Assembly (NCBI GenBank): GCA_030040475.1
Contig: JASHTQ010000370.1
Coordinates: 1-7,835 of the forward strand
Source of the DNA: Streptosporangiaceae bacterium
Lineage (GTDB): Bacteria; Actinomycetota; Actinomycetes; Streptosporangiales; Streptosporangiaceae
Direction of reading: 5' to 3'
Length of the DNA stretch: 7,835 nucleotides
In this document: positions 1-6,576 of the stretch, one piece after another
Layout of the letters: each line of letters opens with the position of its first letter
Position numbering within the stretch: position 1 is the stretch's first letter
Translations under genes and position numbers: made by a program
The notes under the pieces: model-generated
Databases searched by the model: none
What the model was told of the DNA's origin: nothing
The model's input: the letters and a program-made list of their open reading frames with translations, nothing else

Positions 1-944
1 TCTCGATCGTCGTCGTCACCGTGTTCTTCATCGTGGTCATCGTCAAGCTGGGGTCGGCGAACAGCGCCCGGCCGTTCGAGCCGTCCTCGTCGGCCGACGG
101 CTGGGGCGGCATCTTCTTCGGCGTGCTGTACGGCGTGCTGCTGTTCGTCGGCTTCGAGACCGCCGCCAACCTGGCCGAGGAGACCCCCAAGCCGCACAAG
201 CACATCCCGGCCGCGGTGATGATCACCGCCGGGATCGCGACCGTGTTCTTCATCCTGGCGGCGTACGTCGAGGTGGCCGGGTTCCACTACTCGCTCAAGA
301 CGCTGACCGCGGCGGCCGGGGCGCCGCTGTTCGCGCTCGGCGCGGCCAAGTCGGCCGGCGGGTACGGCGGGACGTGGATCGACCGGCTGCTCGAGCTCGT
401 GGTGCTGTTCGACATGCTGGCCGTGGCGATCGGCTGCGCCACCTCGGCGTCACGCGGGATCTTCGCGATGGCCCGCGACCGGCGGATCCCGGCCAGGCTC
501 GCGGTGACCTCGCGGCGGTACGACTCGCCGTTCGGCGCGACCGTGTTCCTGCTCGTCGCCTCGCTGGTGACGCTGGCGCTCGACGTGTGGTGGAAGGGGC
601 TGTTCGCGCTGCCCGCCACGCCGCACTACTTCGCGCTGTTCGCCTGGGGGTCGACGTTCGGCGGGTTCGCCTTGGTGGTGGTGTACCTGCTGATGGCGGT
701 CGGGTCGCTGCGCAGCTTCGCGCACTCGTCGGGCCGGGCGCGGCTCGTGGTGTGCGCGATCGTGGCGATCGCGATCACCGTGGGGGCCATCTACGGCTCC
801 TTCTACAAGGTCACGAGCCCGACGATCCTGGCGCCCTGGTTCGCGCTGATCGTGCTGGTGATCGGCTTCCTGTCCACGTTCGTGACCCGGGCGCGGCGGT
901 CGGCGAGCAGCCAGCTTCCCGACCTGACCAAGAGCAGCGCGTGA
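1..944 (+). CDS. APC-superfamily amino-acid permease, C-terminal part (5' end outside window)
   Basis: The frame is open from base 3, so the start lies upstream; the GTG at 21 is internal. About 314 residues remain, with roughly eight hydrophobic membrane segments, which fits the second half of a 12-helix LeuT-fold carrier. Near bases 160-210 is the APC signature GFETAANLAEETPKP..IP, which in the family marks the conserved helix 6 and following loop. Near 465-500 is the cytoplasmic loop MARDRRIP, also typical of the family (usually MARDGxLP). The protein should sit in the cytoplasmic membrane and import an amino acid or related amine, by proton coupling or exchange. The substrate cannot be read from this half. 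The C-terminal tail is short, basic and Ser-rich. The stop overlaps the start of the following SDR (GTGA), which suggests translational coupling. Confidence 0.9.
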   Translation, partial: SIVVVTVFFIVVIVKLGSANSARPFEPSSSADGWGGIFFGVLYGVLLFVGFETAANLAEETPKPHKHIPAAVMITAGIATVFFILAAYVEVAGFHYSLKTLTAAAGAPLFALGAAKSAGGYGGTWIDRLLELVVLFDMLAVAIGCATSASRGIFAMARDRRIPARLAVTSRRYDSPFGATVFLLVASLVTLALDVWWKGLFALPATPHYFALFAWGSTFGGFALVVVYLLMAVGSLRSFAHSSGRARLVVCAIVAIAITVGAIYGSFYKVTSPTILAPWFALIVLVIGFLSTFVTRARRSASSQLPDLTKSSA

Positions 945-1735
945 CGGCTGTCCTCGTCACCGGCGGGGGCACCGGGATCGGCGCCGCGGTGACCCGTCGG
1001 CTGTGCGCGGGCGGCTCCCGGGTGGCGATCTTCGGGCGCCGGGCTGAGCCGCTGCGGGCGGTCGCCGGGCAGACCGGGGCGGTGGACGTGGTCTGCGACG
1101 TCAGCGACGCGGGCCAGGCGGCGGCGTGCGTGGCTTGCGTGGTCGACCGGTTCGGGGGGCTCGACGGGCTGGTGCTCAACGCGGGGATCATGGTGCCCGG
1201 CGGGGTGGCCGAGCTGTCCGCGGCCGACTTTGCCGCGCTGGTGTCGGTCAACCTGGCCGGCGCGTTTCACGTGGCGGCGGCCGCGCTGCCGCATCTGCTG
1301 GCGCGGCGCGGCGCGGTGGTGTCGGTCGCCTCGTCGGCCGCGCTGCGGGCGTCGGCCGGGATGGGCGGGTACGCGGCGACCAAGGCCGGGCTGGCGATGC
1401 TGACCCAGTCGCTGGCGGTCGAGCACGCGCACCAGGGGCTGCGGGCGAACGTGGTGTGCCCCGGGTGGACGATCACCGAGATGGCGGACGAGGAGATGGC
1501 GGAGTTCGGCGCGTCCCGCGGCGGGCTGCCGGTCGGGGAGGCGTACGAGCTGGTGACCTCGCTGGTGCCGCAGCGGCGGGCGGCGAGCGCCGACGAGGTC
1601 GCCGCGGTCGTCTGCTGGCTGCTGTCCGACGCGGCGTCCTACGTCAACGGCGCGGTGATCCCTGTCGACGGCGCCGGGATCGCGGTCGACGTGGGGACCG
1701 TGCCGTACGACCCGAGGGTCGAGGTCAGGCGCTAG
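941..1735 (+). CDS. Short-chain dehydrogenase/reductase (classical SDR, FabG-like)
   Basis: This is a 264-residue cytoplasmic NAD(P)H-dependent oxidoreductase of classical SDR length. The Rossmann motif TGGGTGIG is at residues 7-14, the adenine-pocket Asp at 53 (CDV), NAG at 80-82, and the catalytic tetrad is N104, S131, Y144 and K148 (YAATK). The PG motif follows at 174-175. Arginines 33-34 just after the second beta strand favour NADP(H), which is an inference. The frame is open well upstream, but the GTG at 941 is chosen because it places the glycine motif at the usual distance from the N-terminus and gives a 4-bp GTGA overlap with the permease stop. No strong Shine-Dalgarno is seen, consistent with coupling. 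The C-terminal stretch after VDGAG is slightly extended (about 20 residues). SDR substrates cannot be predicted from motifs; the pairing with a permease hints at catabolism or modification of an imported compound. Confidence 0.93.
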   Translation: MTAVLVTGGGTGIGAAVTRRLCAGGSRVAIFGRRAEPLRAVAGQTGAVDVVCDVSDAGQAAACVACVVDRFGGLDGLVLNAGIMVPGGVAELSAADFAALVSVNLAGAFHVAAAALPHLLARRGAVVSVASSAALRASAGMGGYAATKAGLAMLTQSLAVEHAHQGLRANVVCPGWTITEMADEEMAEFGASRGGLPVGEAYELVTSLVPQRRAASADEVAAVVCWLLSDAASYVNGAVIPVDGAGIAVDVGTVPYDPRVEVRR

Positions 1736-1749
1736 CCCCGGCCCGGGGC
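1735..1749. terminator. Short GC-rich inverted repeat after the SDR
   Basis: A perfect 7-bp inverted repeat (GCCCCGG, 1-nt centre, CCGGGGC) begins at the last base of the SDR stop codon. In RNA the loop would have to open some pairs, leaving about a 5-bp stem. No T-run follows, so if it terminates transcription it is of the U-poor type seen in actinomycetes. It could equally be a chance palindrome in GC-rich DNA. Confidence 0.25.
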
Positions 1750-1764
1750 CGCGGCGGAGGCTAG

Positions 1765-1798
1765 ATTGGAGTCCGCGGCACAATTGGAGTCCGGCACA
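1765..1798. repeat. Tandem 11-bp direct repeat upstream of the tyrosinase-KAP gene
   Basis: ATTGGAGTCCG occurs at 1765-1775 and again at 1783-1793, an 18-bp spacing. Each copy is followed by a shared GGCACA, with two bases missing before it in the second copy. The repeats lie 65-98 bp before the ATG at 1863, in a locally less GC-rich patch. The position suits an operator or promoter element. TAGATT at 1762-1767 resembles a -10 (TANNNT), but no matching -35 is visible. Function is inferred from position only. Confidence 0.5.
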
Positions 1799-1846
1799 GC
1801 GGCGCGGGACGTTCGCGCCTGCCGATGACACCACGACGGCGTCCGC

Positions 1847-1852
1847 AGGAGG
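1847..1852 (+). promoter_or_regulatory. Shine-Dalgarno AGGAGG for the tyrosinase-KAP gene
   Basis: A full AGGAGG lies 10 nt before the ATG at 1863. It is the strongest ribosome-binding site in the window and fixes the start of the 933-residue protein, so the tyrosinase-like part is translated as its N-terminus and is not an upstream artefact. Confidence 0.85.
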
Positions 1853-1862
1853 TTCCCTCGCG

Positions 1863-4664
1863 ATGAGCGCTTCGGACCCGGGCACGCCGGAGGCCCCGGG
1901 GCTGATCGTGCGGCCCAACACGAGCGAGCTGACGCCGCAGCAGGTCAGGACGTTGCGTCAGGCCTTCGCGGCCGTGCTGGCCGACGGGGAGTATGCCAGG
2001 ATCGCGGGCATCTACGCCCCGTACAGCCAGCACCACACCGCGCTGTTCCTGCCCTGGCATCGCGCGTACCTGGGGTTGCTCGAAGGTGCGCTGCGGAGGG
2101 CGGCCGGCGACGCGGCCATCCCGGCATGGGACTGGTGGAACGAGCCCGGCCTGCCCGCGGCGTTCGCGCCGGATGTCGCGGACGGCCAGGCCAACCCGCT
2201 CTACGCGGCCGGCATCCCGCCGGAGGTGGTCAGGGAGGTGCAAGCCCGGGGCACGGGCCCGGACGACCCCGACGCGGCCAGGACCACGAGAGCGCCCGGC
2301 CTCGGCCGGGTACCGCTGCCGACTCCGGGCTCGCTGCAGTCCGCCCTTTCCGCGGCCAGCTTCACCGACTTCGCGACCCGGATCGAGGCCATTCACGACC
2401 AGCTGCACGTGTGGGTCGGCGGAACCTCCGCCGACGTGACGCGCGGCGCCTACGATCCGATCAGCTGGCCCCTGGCGGCATCCATCGATCAAGCCTGGAG
2501 CGCCTGGCAGGTCCGCCATCCCGGGGCCATGCCGGACAACCTGCTGTCCGTGCGCCTGGAGCCGGAGTCGCTCGGCGTGACGGTCGGCGGCGTGCTCGAC
2601 ACCACCCGACTTGGCTACCGCTATGCCAGGGTCACCGACACCGGCCGGGTCGGCCGCCAGGTGGTGCTGCCCGGATACTTTTCCGACAACGTGCCGGAAA
2701 AGCCGAATGACCTGCTCGATCTCGATGCCGACCTCAATTCCCTGACCTGGGTGATCGCCGATCGGAATACCGCGCCGCCGCTGGCCATAGGATTGTTCGG
2801 CGACTGGGGATCGGGGAAAAGCACGTTCATGGCGCTGCTGCGCCAGAAAGTCGCCGAGCTGACCAAGCCGAATCAGCCGGAAATAAGGCCCTGGTGCATT
2901 AATGTCCGGCAGATCGTCTTCAATGCCTGGCAATATGCCGAGGACAACCTGTGGGCCAGCCTGGTGACGCACATCTTCGAGCAACTCTCCGTGCCCGCGC
3001 TCTACGACCGGCCAGGGGGCAGCGGGCTGCTCGGCCAGATCGCCGCCGAGCGAGCGGACGCTACCAAGTCGCTCAAGGATGCGCAGGAACGGGAGGAGCA
3101 GGCCAGCGACGCCTTGGGGGCAATTTCCCGCGCCGACGACGCCCTCGCGGCGGTCCAGGCGGCCGGCGAGGCCCTCGGGGATGACGATCAGATCCGCAAG
3201 ACGGTGGGCCCCGAGGCGGCCAAGGCCCTGGACGAGGCCGGAAGCATCGCCGGAGTGCTGCGCGGCCTGTGGCCACGGGTGCGAGCGTTCGGGTTGTTCC
3301 TCCGACACGGGGGCAGGAAACGTTACCTGGCACTGGCGCTGCTCGTCGCCGCGGCCGGCCTCATCGCGGCGTCCGTGGTCATCGCGCGCACGGTCGGCTG
3401 GCCGGCCGTGCTGTCCGCGCTGGCGGCGGTGGCTGCCGTGGGCGGCTCGCTGCAGCCGCTGATAAAGGCCGACCAGGCAATACGGGACAGCCGGCAAAAG
3501 GCCGAAGAGCACAAACGATCGCTAGAGGCGGCCAGGGACCGCGCGATCGGCGATCGCGCGACCGCGGAAACAAGGCTTGCGGACGTCGCGTCCGGGAAAT
3601 TCCTCGACACCTATTTCGCCCGGCGGGCGGCGTCCAGCGACTATCAAAGCCGCCTCGGCCTGCTCTCCACCGTCAGCCATGACTTCCAGGATCTGCGCGA
3701 ATGGCTGCTGCAAGGAAGCATCGATGGCCGGGCCGACCGGGTAGAGCGCATCATCTTGTACATAGACGACCTGGACAGATGTAACGCGGCACGAGTCGTG
3801 CAGGTCCTCGAGGCGATTCATCTCATGCTGGCGCTCGATCTTTTCGTCGTCGTCGTCGCGGTCGACCCGCGCTGGCTGCTCAGTTCCCTCGCCGAGCAGT
3901 ACAGCCGGGAGTTCGGCGCGGTGGCTCCCGAGTACCAGATGTGGCGGACCACGCCGCAGCAGTATCTGGAGAAGATCTTCCAGATCCCGTTCAACTTGCG
4001 GCCGATGAGCGCCTCCGGCTTCGGCCGGATCATCGGCAACATGCTGCCGAGCAGCGCGGCTAATCCGGCCGGGCTCGCCCCGGTCGCCGCCGGCGCGGAC
4101 GCGCCAGTCAGTGCCGGCGAGGCCGCCGCCGGCGGCCAGCAGGACGTCTTGCTGGCCGCCACTGCGCCGGTCGGCGCCAGCTACGATCTCCCGATCGGAC
4201 TGCTTGTCGACCCGCGCGAGGTCGATTTCATGTGCCGGCTGAATGTGCTGATACCGACGCCTCGGGCGGCGAAAAGATTCGTGAATACGTACCGGCTCAT
4301 CCGGGCGCCCCTGGCCGGAGCGGAGCTTTCCGCCTTCGTCGGGACCGAGGATTATCCGGGACCGTACAAGGGCGTCATGCTCTTGCTCGCGATAATGATC
4401 GGCTACCCGGCAGCGGCCGAGCAGATATTCCCGGCCCTGGCCGCGGCGGACGGCAGGTCCTGGGCCGAGGTTCTGGTCAAGGCCGAGCCGGCCGGTGACG
4501 ACGACGCGGCCAGCCTCGCCAGCGTCCTGCCTGACCTGCGCCGGCTGGAGCCGCTGCCCGAGCCCGGCCTGATGAGGCCGTGGCTTTCCGCGGTGAGCCG
4601 TTACTCTTTCCGCAGGATCGTCGGCATGGCCGATATCGACGCTCCGGCCGTTGACGGCCCGTGA
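1863..4664 (+). CDS. Fusion of a tyrosinase-like domain with a KAP-family P-loop NTPase (membrane-anchored)
   Basis: The protein has 933 residues and no signal peptide. Residues about 25-255 resemble the tyrosinase common central domain: H57 and FLPWHR (H66) of the CuA site, IPAWDWW at 86-92, HDQLHVWVGG (H178, H182) of CuB, DPISW..ASIDQAWSAWQ at 198-215, and the terminal VLDTTRLGYRY. The first CuA His is replaced by Y51 and the CuB HH pair by L204-A205, so copper chemistry is doubtful. Residues about 275-830 are a KAP NTPase: Walker A GDWGSGKST (313-321), FNAWQY (353-358), a predicted two-helix membrane hairpin (about 488-533) flanked by charged, probably coiled-coil stretches (391-440, 536-575), Walker B ILYIDDLDRC (631-640), YLEKIFQIPF (701-710) and PTPRAAKRFVNTY (798-810). 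An Ala/Gly/Pro-rich insert lies at about 730-770. KAP proteins typically carry such membrane insertions; both ends should face the cytosol. Codons such as ATA, ATT and AAT are commoner than in the neighbours, suggesting transfer. The role is unknown; a sensor or effector coupled to an NTPase switch, perhaps in phage defence, is inference from PifA. Confidence 0.9.
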   Translation: MSASDPGTPEAPGLIVRPNTSELTPQQVRTLRQAFAAVLADGEYARIAGIYAPYSQHHTALFLPWHRAYLGLLEGALRRAAGDAAIPAWDWWNEPGLPAAFAPDVADGQANPLYAAGIPPEVVREVQARGTGPDDPDAARTTRAPGLGRVPLPTPGSLQSALSAASFTDFATRIEAIHDQLHVWVGGTSADVTRGAYDPISWPLAASIDQAWSAWQVRHPGAMPDNLLSVRLEPESLGVTVGGVLDTTRLGYRYARVTDTGRVGRQVVLPGYFSDNVPEKPNDLLDLDADLNSLTWVIADRNTAPPLAIGLFGDWGSGKSTFMALLRQKVAELTKPNQPEIRPWCINVRQIVFNAWQYAEDNLWASLVTHIFEQLSVPALYDRPGGSGLLGQIAAERADATKSLKDAQEREEQASDALGAISRADDALAAVQAAGEALGDDDQIRKTVGPEAAKALDEAGSIAGVLRGLWPRVRAFGLFLRHGGRKRYLALALLVAAAGLIAASVVIARTVGWPAVLSALAAVAAVGGSLQPLIKADQAIRDSRQKAEEHKRSLEAARDRAIGDRATAETRLADVASGKFLDTYFARRAASSDYQSRLGLLSTVSHDFQDLREWLLQGSIDGRADRVERIILYIDDLDRCNAARVVQVLEAIHLMLALDLFVVVVAVDPRWLLSSLAEQYSREFGAVAPEYQMWRTTPQQYLEKIFQIPFNLRPMSASGFGRIIGNMLPSSAANPAGLAPVAAGADAPVSAGEAAAGGQQDVLLAATAPVGASYDLPIGLLVDPREVDFMCRLNVLIPTPRAAKRFVNTYRLIRAPLAGAELSAFVGTEDYPGPYKGVMLLLAIMIGYPAAAEQIFPALAAADGRSWAEVLVKAEPAGDDDAASLASVLPDLRRLEPLPEPGLMRPWLSAVSRYSFRRIVGMADIDAPAVDGP

Positions 4665-4688
4665 TCAGGCCGGGGGTGACGCCGGGGT

Positions 4689-4724
4689 GTGGCCCTGGGA
4701 CGGGGCGTGGCCCTAGGACGGGGC
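4689..4724. repeat. Two-copy 18-bp tandem repeat at the 3' end of the HicA-like gene
   Basis: GTGGCCCTGGGACGGGGC (4689-4706) is followed directly by the same 18 bases with one change, G to A at 4715 (4707-4724). A third, partial copy begins at 4725 (GTAGCC). The changed base creates the TAG stop of the minus-strand gene; the other copy reads CAG there. The unit is six codons long, so the frame is kept across copies. Confidence 0.85.
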
Positions 4725-4991
4725 GTAGCCGGCTTCGGTCAGCATGTGGCGGAGGTCGATGACCATCTGGTCGTCGACGTCCTTGTGGGCGGGGGGGTCG
4801 AGGAAGGCTTCCTGCGATCCGACCCTGACCAGGACCTTGCCGTCGTGCCGCCGCTCGGTCGTGCCGACCGCGTCCAGCAGCGACAGCACCGCGTGCCACT
4901 CGACGTTGTGGCTCGTGGGGTGGGCGAAGATCTGGTGCAGCGTGTCGCGGTGGCGGTTGTCGAGGTGCTCCGACTCCGGCGAGGATGACAT
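4713..4991 (-). CDS. HicA-like small protein (92 aa)
   Basis: This 92-residue soluble protein has the pattern of the HicA/YcfA-like small-protein group: PTSHNVEW at 25-32, a following helix VLSLLDAVG, a beta hairpin HDGKVLVRVG (49-58), DPP.HKDVD (65-73) and a final helix DLRHMLTEAGY (79-89). HicA proteins are small toxins with a double-stranded-RNA-binding fold that cleave mRNA. The catalytic GSHH-type motif of true HicA toxins is not seen, and no HicB antitoxin lies beside it, so a toxin role is not supported; many actinomycetes carry this type as a lone gene. The ATG at 4991 is preceded by AAGGGAA about 8 nt upstream on its strand. TAGGGT at 5021-5026 (minus strand) could be a -10 element, weakly. 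The start overlaps or abuts the start of the divergent hydrolase. The stop falls within an 18-bp tandem repeat. Coding status is firm; the family call is moderate. Confidence 0.82.
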   Translation of the reverse strand: MSSSPESEHLDNRHRDTLHQIFAHPTSHNVEWHAVLSLLDAVGTTERRHDGKVLVRVGSQEAFLDPPAHKDVDDQMVIDLRHMLTEAGYAPS

Positions 4992-5818
4992 CCGTGTTCC
5001 CTTCTGATCCGTGTGGGCTGACCCTACGCCATGTGCTCGTGGTCGGGGTGGACGGAGTCCGTTTCGACCTGCTCGGCCCGGATACCACGCCCGCCATCTG
5101 GGCGCTGCGCCGCGAGGGCTTCCTCACCCCGGTCGTCATCGACGACGGCACGCCCACCGTGTCCGGGCCGTGCTGGGCGACGATCGCCACCGGCGCCGGG
5201 GTGGCCGGGCACGGGATCACCGGCAACGACCTGACAGGTCACCGGCTGGCCGATCATCCCGACTTCGTGACCGTGGCCACCAGGGCGGGGCTGCCCACGC
5301 TGCTCGCGGTCAGCGGGTGGCCGCCGCTGGCGCTGGCCGCCGACGGCGGCCCGTTGTTCGCCGAGGCGGGCCGGCGCGAGTTCGTCCCCGCCGCGGAGAC
5401 GAGCGTGACGGCATGGGACGAGGCAGACGAGTCGATCACCGCCCTCGCGGCGGGGATCCTGGCGGGGGATGAGGCTCCGCGACTGTCGTTCGTCTATCTC
5501 GGGGCCGTCGACGTGGCCGGGCACCTCGCGGGCGCGGGCGCGGCCTACCGGACGGCGGCGGCTGCCGCCGACCGGCGAGTGGGGACGCTGCTATCCGCGG
5601 TCAGGTCCCGGCCGTCCTACCCTCGGGAGGGCTGGACCGTCGTGGTCGCCACCGACCACGGCCACCTGGACCGGGGCGGGCACGGCGGCCGCGAGCCCGA
5701 GGTCACGACCGCCTGGGTCGCCGCGGCGGGGCCGGGCATCGACCCCGGCATCACGCCGCCGATCAGCCGTCAGGACCAGGTTGCGCCGCTGGTGCTCGGC
5801 GCACTCAGGGCAGGGTGA
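4985..5818 (+). CDS. Alkaline-phosphatase-superfamily hydrolase (type I phosphodiesterase/pyrophosphatase-like)
   Basis: The protein has 277 residues with no signal peptide, so it is probably cytosolic. It carries the superfamily's two-metal site in order: GVDGVR with metal ligand D23, PTVSGPCWATIATG with likely nucleophile S60, VDVAGH (D176, H180), VATDHGH (D224, H225) and GGHGG (H233). Members hydrolyse phosphate mono- or diesters, including nucleotide pyrophosphates and phosphonates; the substrate here is unknown. At about 275 residues it is a compact form lacking the large insertions of secreted phosphatases. The start is uncertain. ATG at 4985 has GGCGAGG directly against it with no spacer, whereas GTG at 4994 (274 residues) has that GAGG at a proper 9-nt spacing and is the better-supported start. 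The 3' end overlaps the convergent aminopeptidase gene by 14 bp. Confidence 0.9.
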   Translation: MTSVFPSDPCGLTLRHVLVVGVDGVRFDLLGPDTTPAIWALRREGFLTPVVIDDGTPTVSGPCWATIATGAGVAGHGITGNDLTGHRLADHPDFVTVATRAGLPTLLAVSGWPPLALAADGGPLFAEAGRREFVPAAETSVTAWDEADESITALAAGILAGDEAPRLSFVYLGAVDVAGHLAGAGAAYRTAAAAADRRVGTLLSAVRSRPSYPREGWTVVVATDHGHLDRGGHGGREPEVTTAWVAAAGPGIDPGITPPISRQDQVAPLVLGALRAG

Positions 5819-6572
5819 GGATCTGGGGGCCTTCCTCGGTGACGGCGACGGTGTGCTCGACGTGGGCGGCGCGGCTGCCGTCGGTGCTGCGGATGGTCCA
5901 GCCGTCGTCGTCGATGTGGTAGCGGTCCCTGCCGCCGGCCAGGAACCAGGGCTCGATGGCGATGACCAGGCCGGGGACGAGGCGGCGGCCGCGGCCCGGC
6001 GGGCCCTCGTTGGGGATGTGCGGGTCCTCGTGCATGGACCGGCCGACGCCGTGGCCGCCGAAGTCGGTGCAGATCCCGTAGCCCGCGGCGCGTCCTGCGG
6101 CGCCGATGGCAGCCGAGATGTCGCCGATCCGTGCCCCGGGCACCGCCGCGGCGATGCCGGCCTGCAGCGCGTCGCCGGTGGTGGCGATCAGCCGCCGGTC
6201 GGCCGGGCGCGCCGGCCCGATGGTGAAGGAGATCGCGGCGTCGGCCGCCCAGCCGTCCAGCACGGCGCCGCAGTCCACGCTGAGCAGGTCACCGTCGGCT
6301 AGCTTGTAGCGGCCCGGGATCCCGTGCAGCGCGGCGTCGTTGACCGAGGTGCAGATCGTCGCGGGGAACGGGACCGGGGCGAACGCGGGCCGGTAGCCGA
6401 GGAACGGCGAGGTGGCGCCCGCCTGCGCAAGCACGCCGCGGGCGGCCTCGTCAAGCTCGGCCGTCCGCATCCCGGCCCTTGCCTCGGCCCGGACTGTCGC
6501 CAGGATCTGCGCCACGACCTGCCCGGCGGCCCGCATGGCCTGGATCTCCGCCGCCGTCTTGATCTCGACCAT
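5805..6572 (-). CDS. map: Methionine aminopeptidase, type I
   Basis: This 255-residue cytosolic metalloprotease removes the initiator methionine from nascent proteins. All five metal ligands of the pita-bread fold are present: D100 (LLSVDCGA), D111 (AADAAISF), H174 (FGGHGVGRSMHEDP), E207 (IAIEP) and E239 (HVEHTVAVT). Substrate-contacting histidines H83 (ALHGIP) and H181 are also kept, so it should be active. There is no N-terminal zinc-finger or SH3-binding extension. The start MVEIKTAAEI matches the family. GAAGG lies 12 nt upstream, inside the end of the PIG-L remnant whose stop is only 4 nt away, so translation may be coupled. The gene is not in the usual adk-infA ribosomal setting, so it is probably a second map copy, an inference from context. 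Its 3' end overlaps the convergent hydrolase gene. Confidence 0.95.
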   Translation of the reverse strand: MVEIKTAAEIQAMRAAGQVVAQILATVRAEARAGMRTAELDEAARGVLAQAGATSPFLGYRPAFAPVPFPATICTSVNDAALHGIPGRYKLADGDLLSVDCGAVLDGWAADAAISFTIGPARPADRRLIATTGDALQAGIAAAVPGARIGDISAAIGAAGRAAGYGICTDFGGHGVGRSMHEDPHIPNEGPPGRGRRLVPGLVIAIEPWFLAGGRDRYHIDDDGWTIRSTDGSRAAHVEHTVAVTEEGPQILTLP

Positions 6573-6576
6573 GCCG

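Noticed and set aside
374..940. In-frame upstream extension of the SDR
   Set aside because: The residues are Arg-rich shadow of the permease frame; the SDR glycine motif needs its start at 941.
1736..1862. Small RNA or riboswitch in the largest intergenic gap
   Set aside because: Only a short GC palindrome and a tandem repeat are visible; no conserved aptamer-like structure or T-rich terminator is seen.
803..1921. 372-codon open frame on the minus strand
   Set aside because: It is antisense to the SDR, whose catalytic motifs are intact; its composition is dominated by Arg, Pro and Gly and it shows no domain.
1761..3512. 583-codon open frame on the minus strand
   Set aside because: It lies antisense to the tyrosinase-KAP gene, has no recognisable motifs and is rich in Arg, Gly and Pro, as expected when GC-rich third positions of a real gene suppress stops on the other strand.
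4713..4991. HicA/HicB toxin-antitoxin module
   Set aside because: There is no HicB-like partner on either side and the GSHH-type catalytic motif is not present, so only fold-level similarity is claimed.
4477..5226. 249-codon open frame on the minus strand
   Set aside because: It overlaps both the HicA-like gene and the hydrolase in a different frame, is Arg/Pro-rich and has no motif, while both overlapped genes carry family signatures.
5469..6302. 277-codon open frame on the plus strand
   Set aside because: It is a shadow of the hydrolase 3' half and antisense to the aminopeptidase, with low-complexity Arg/Ala/Gly composition.
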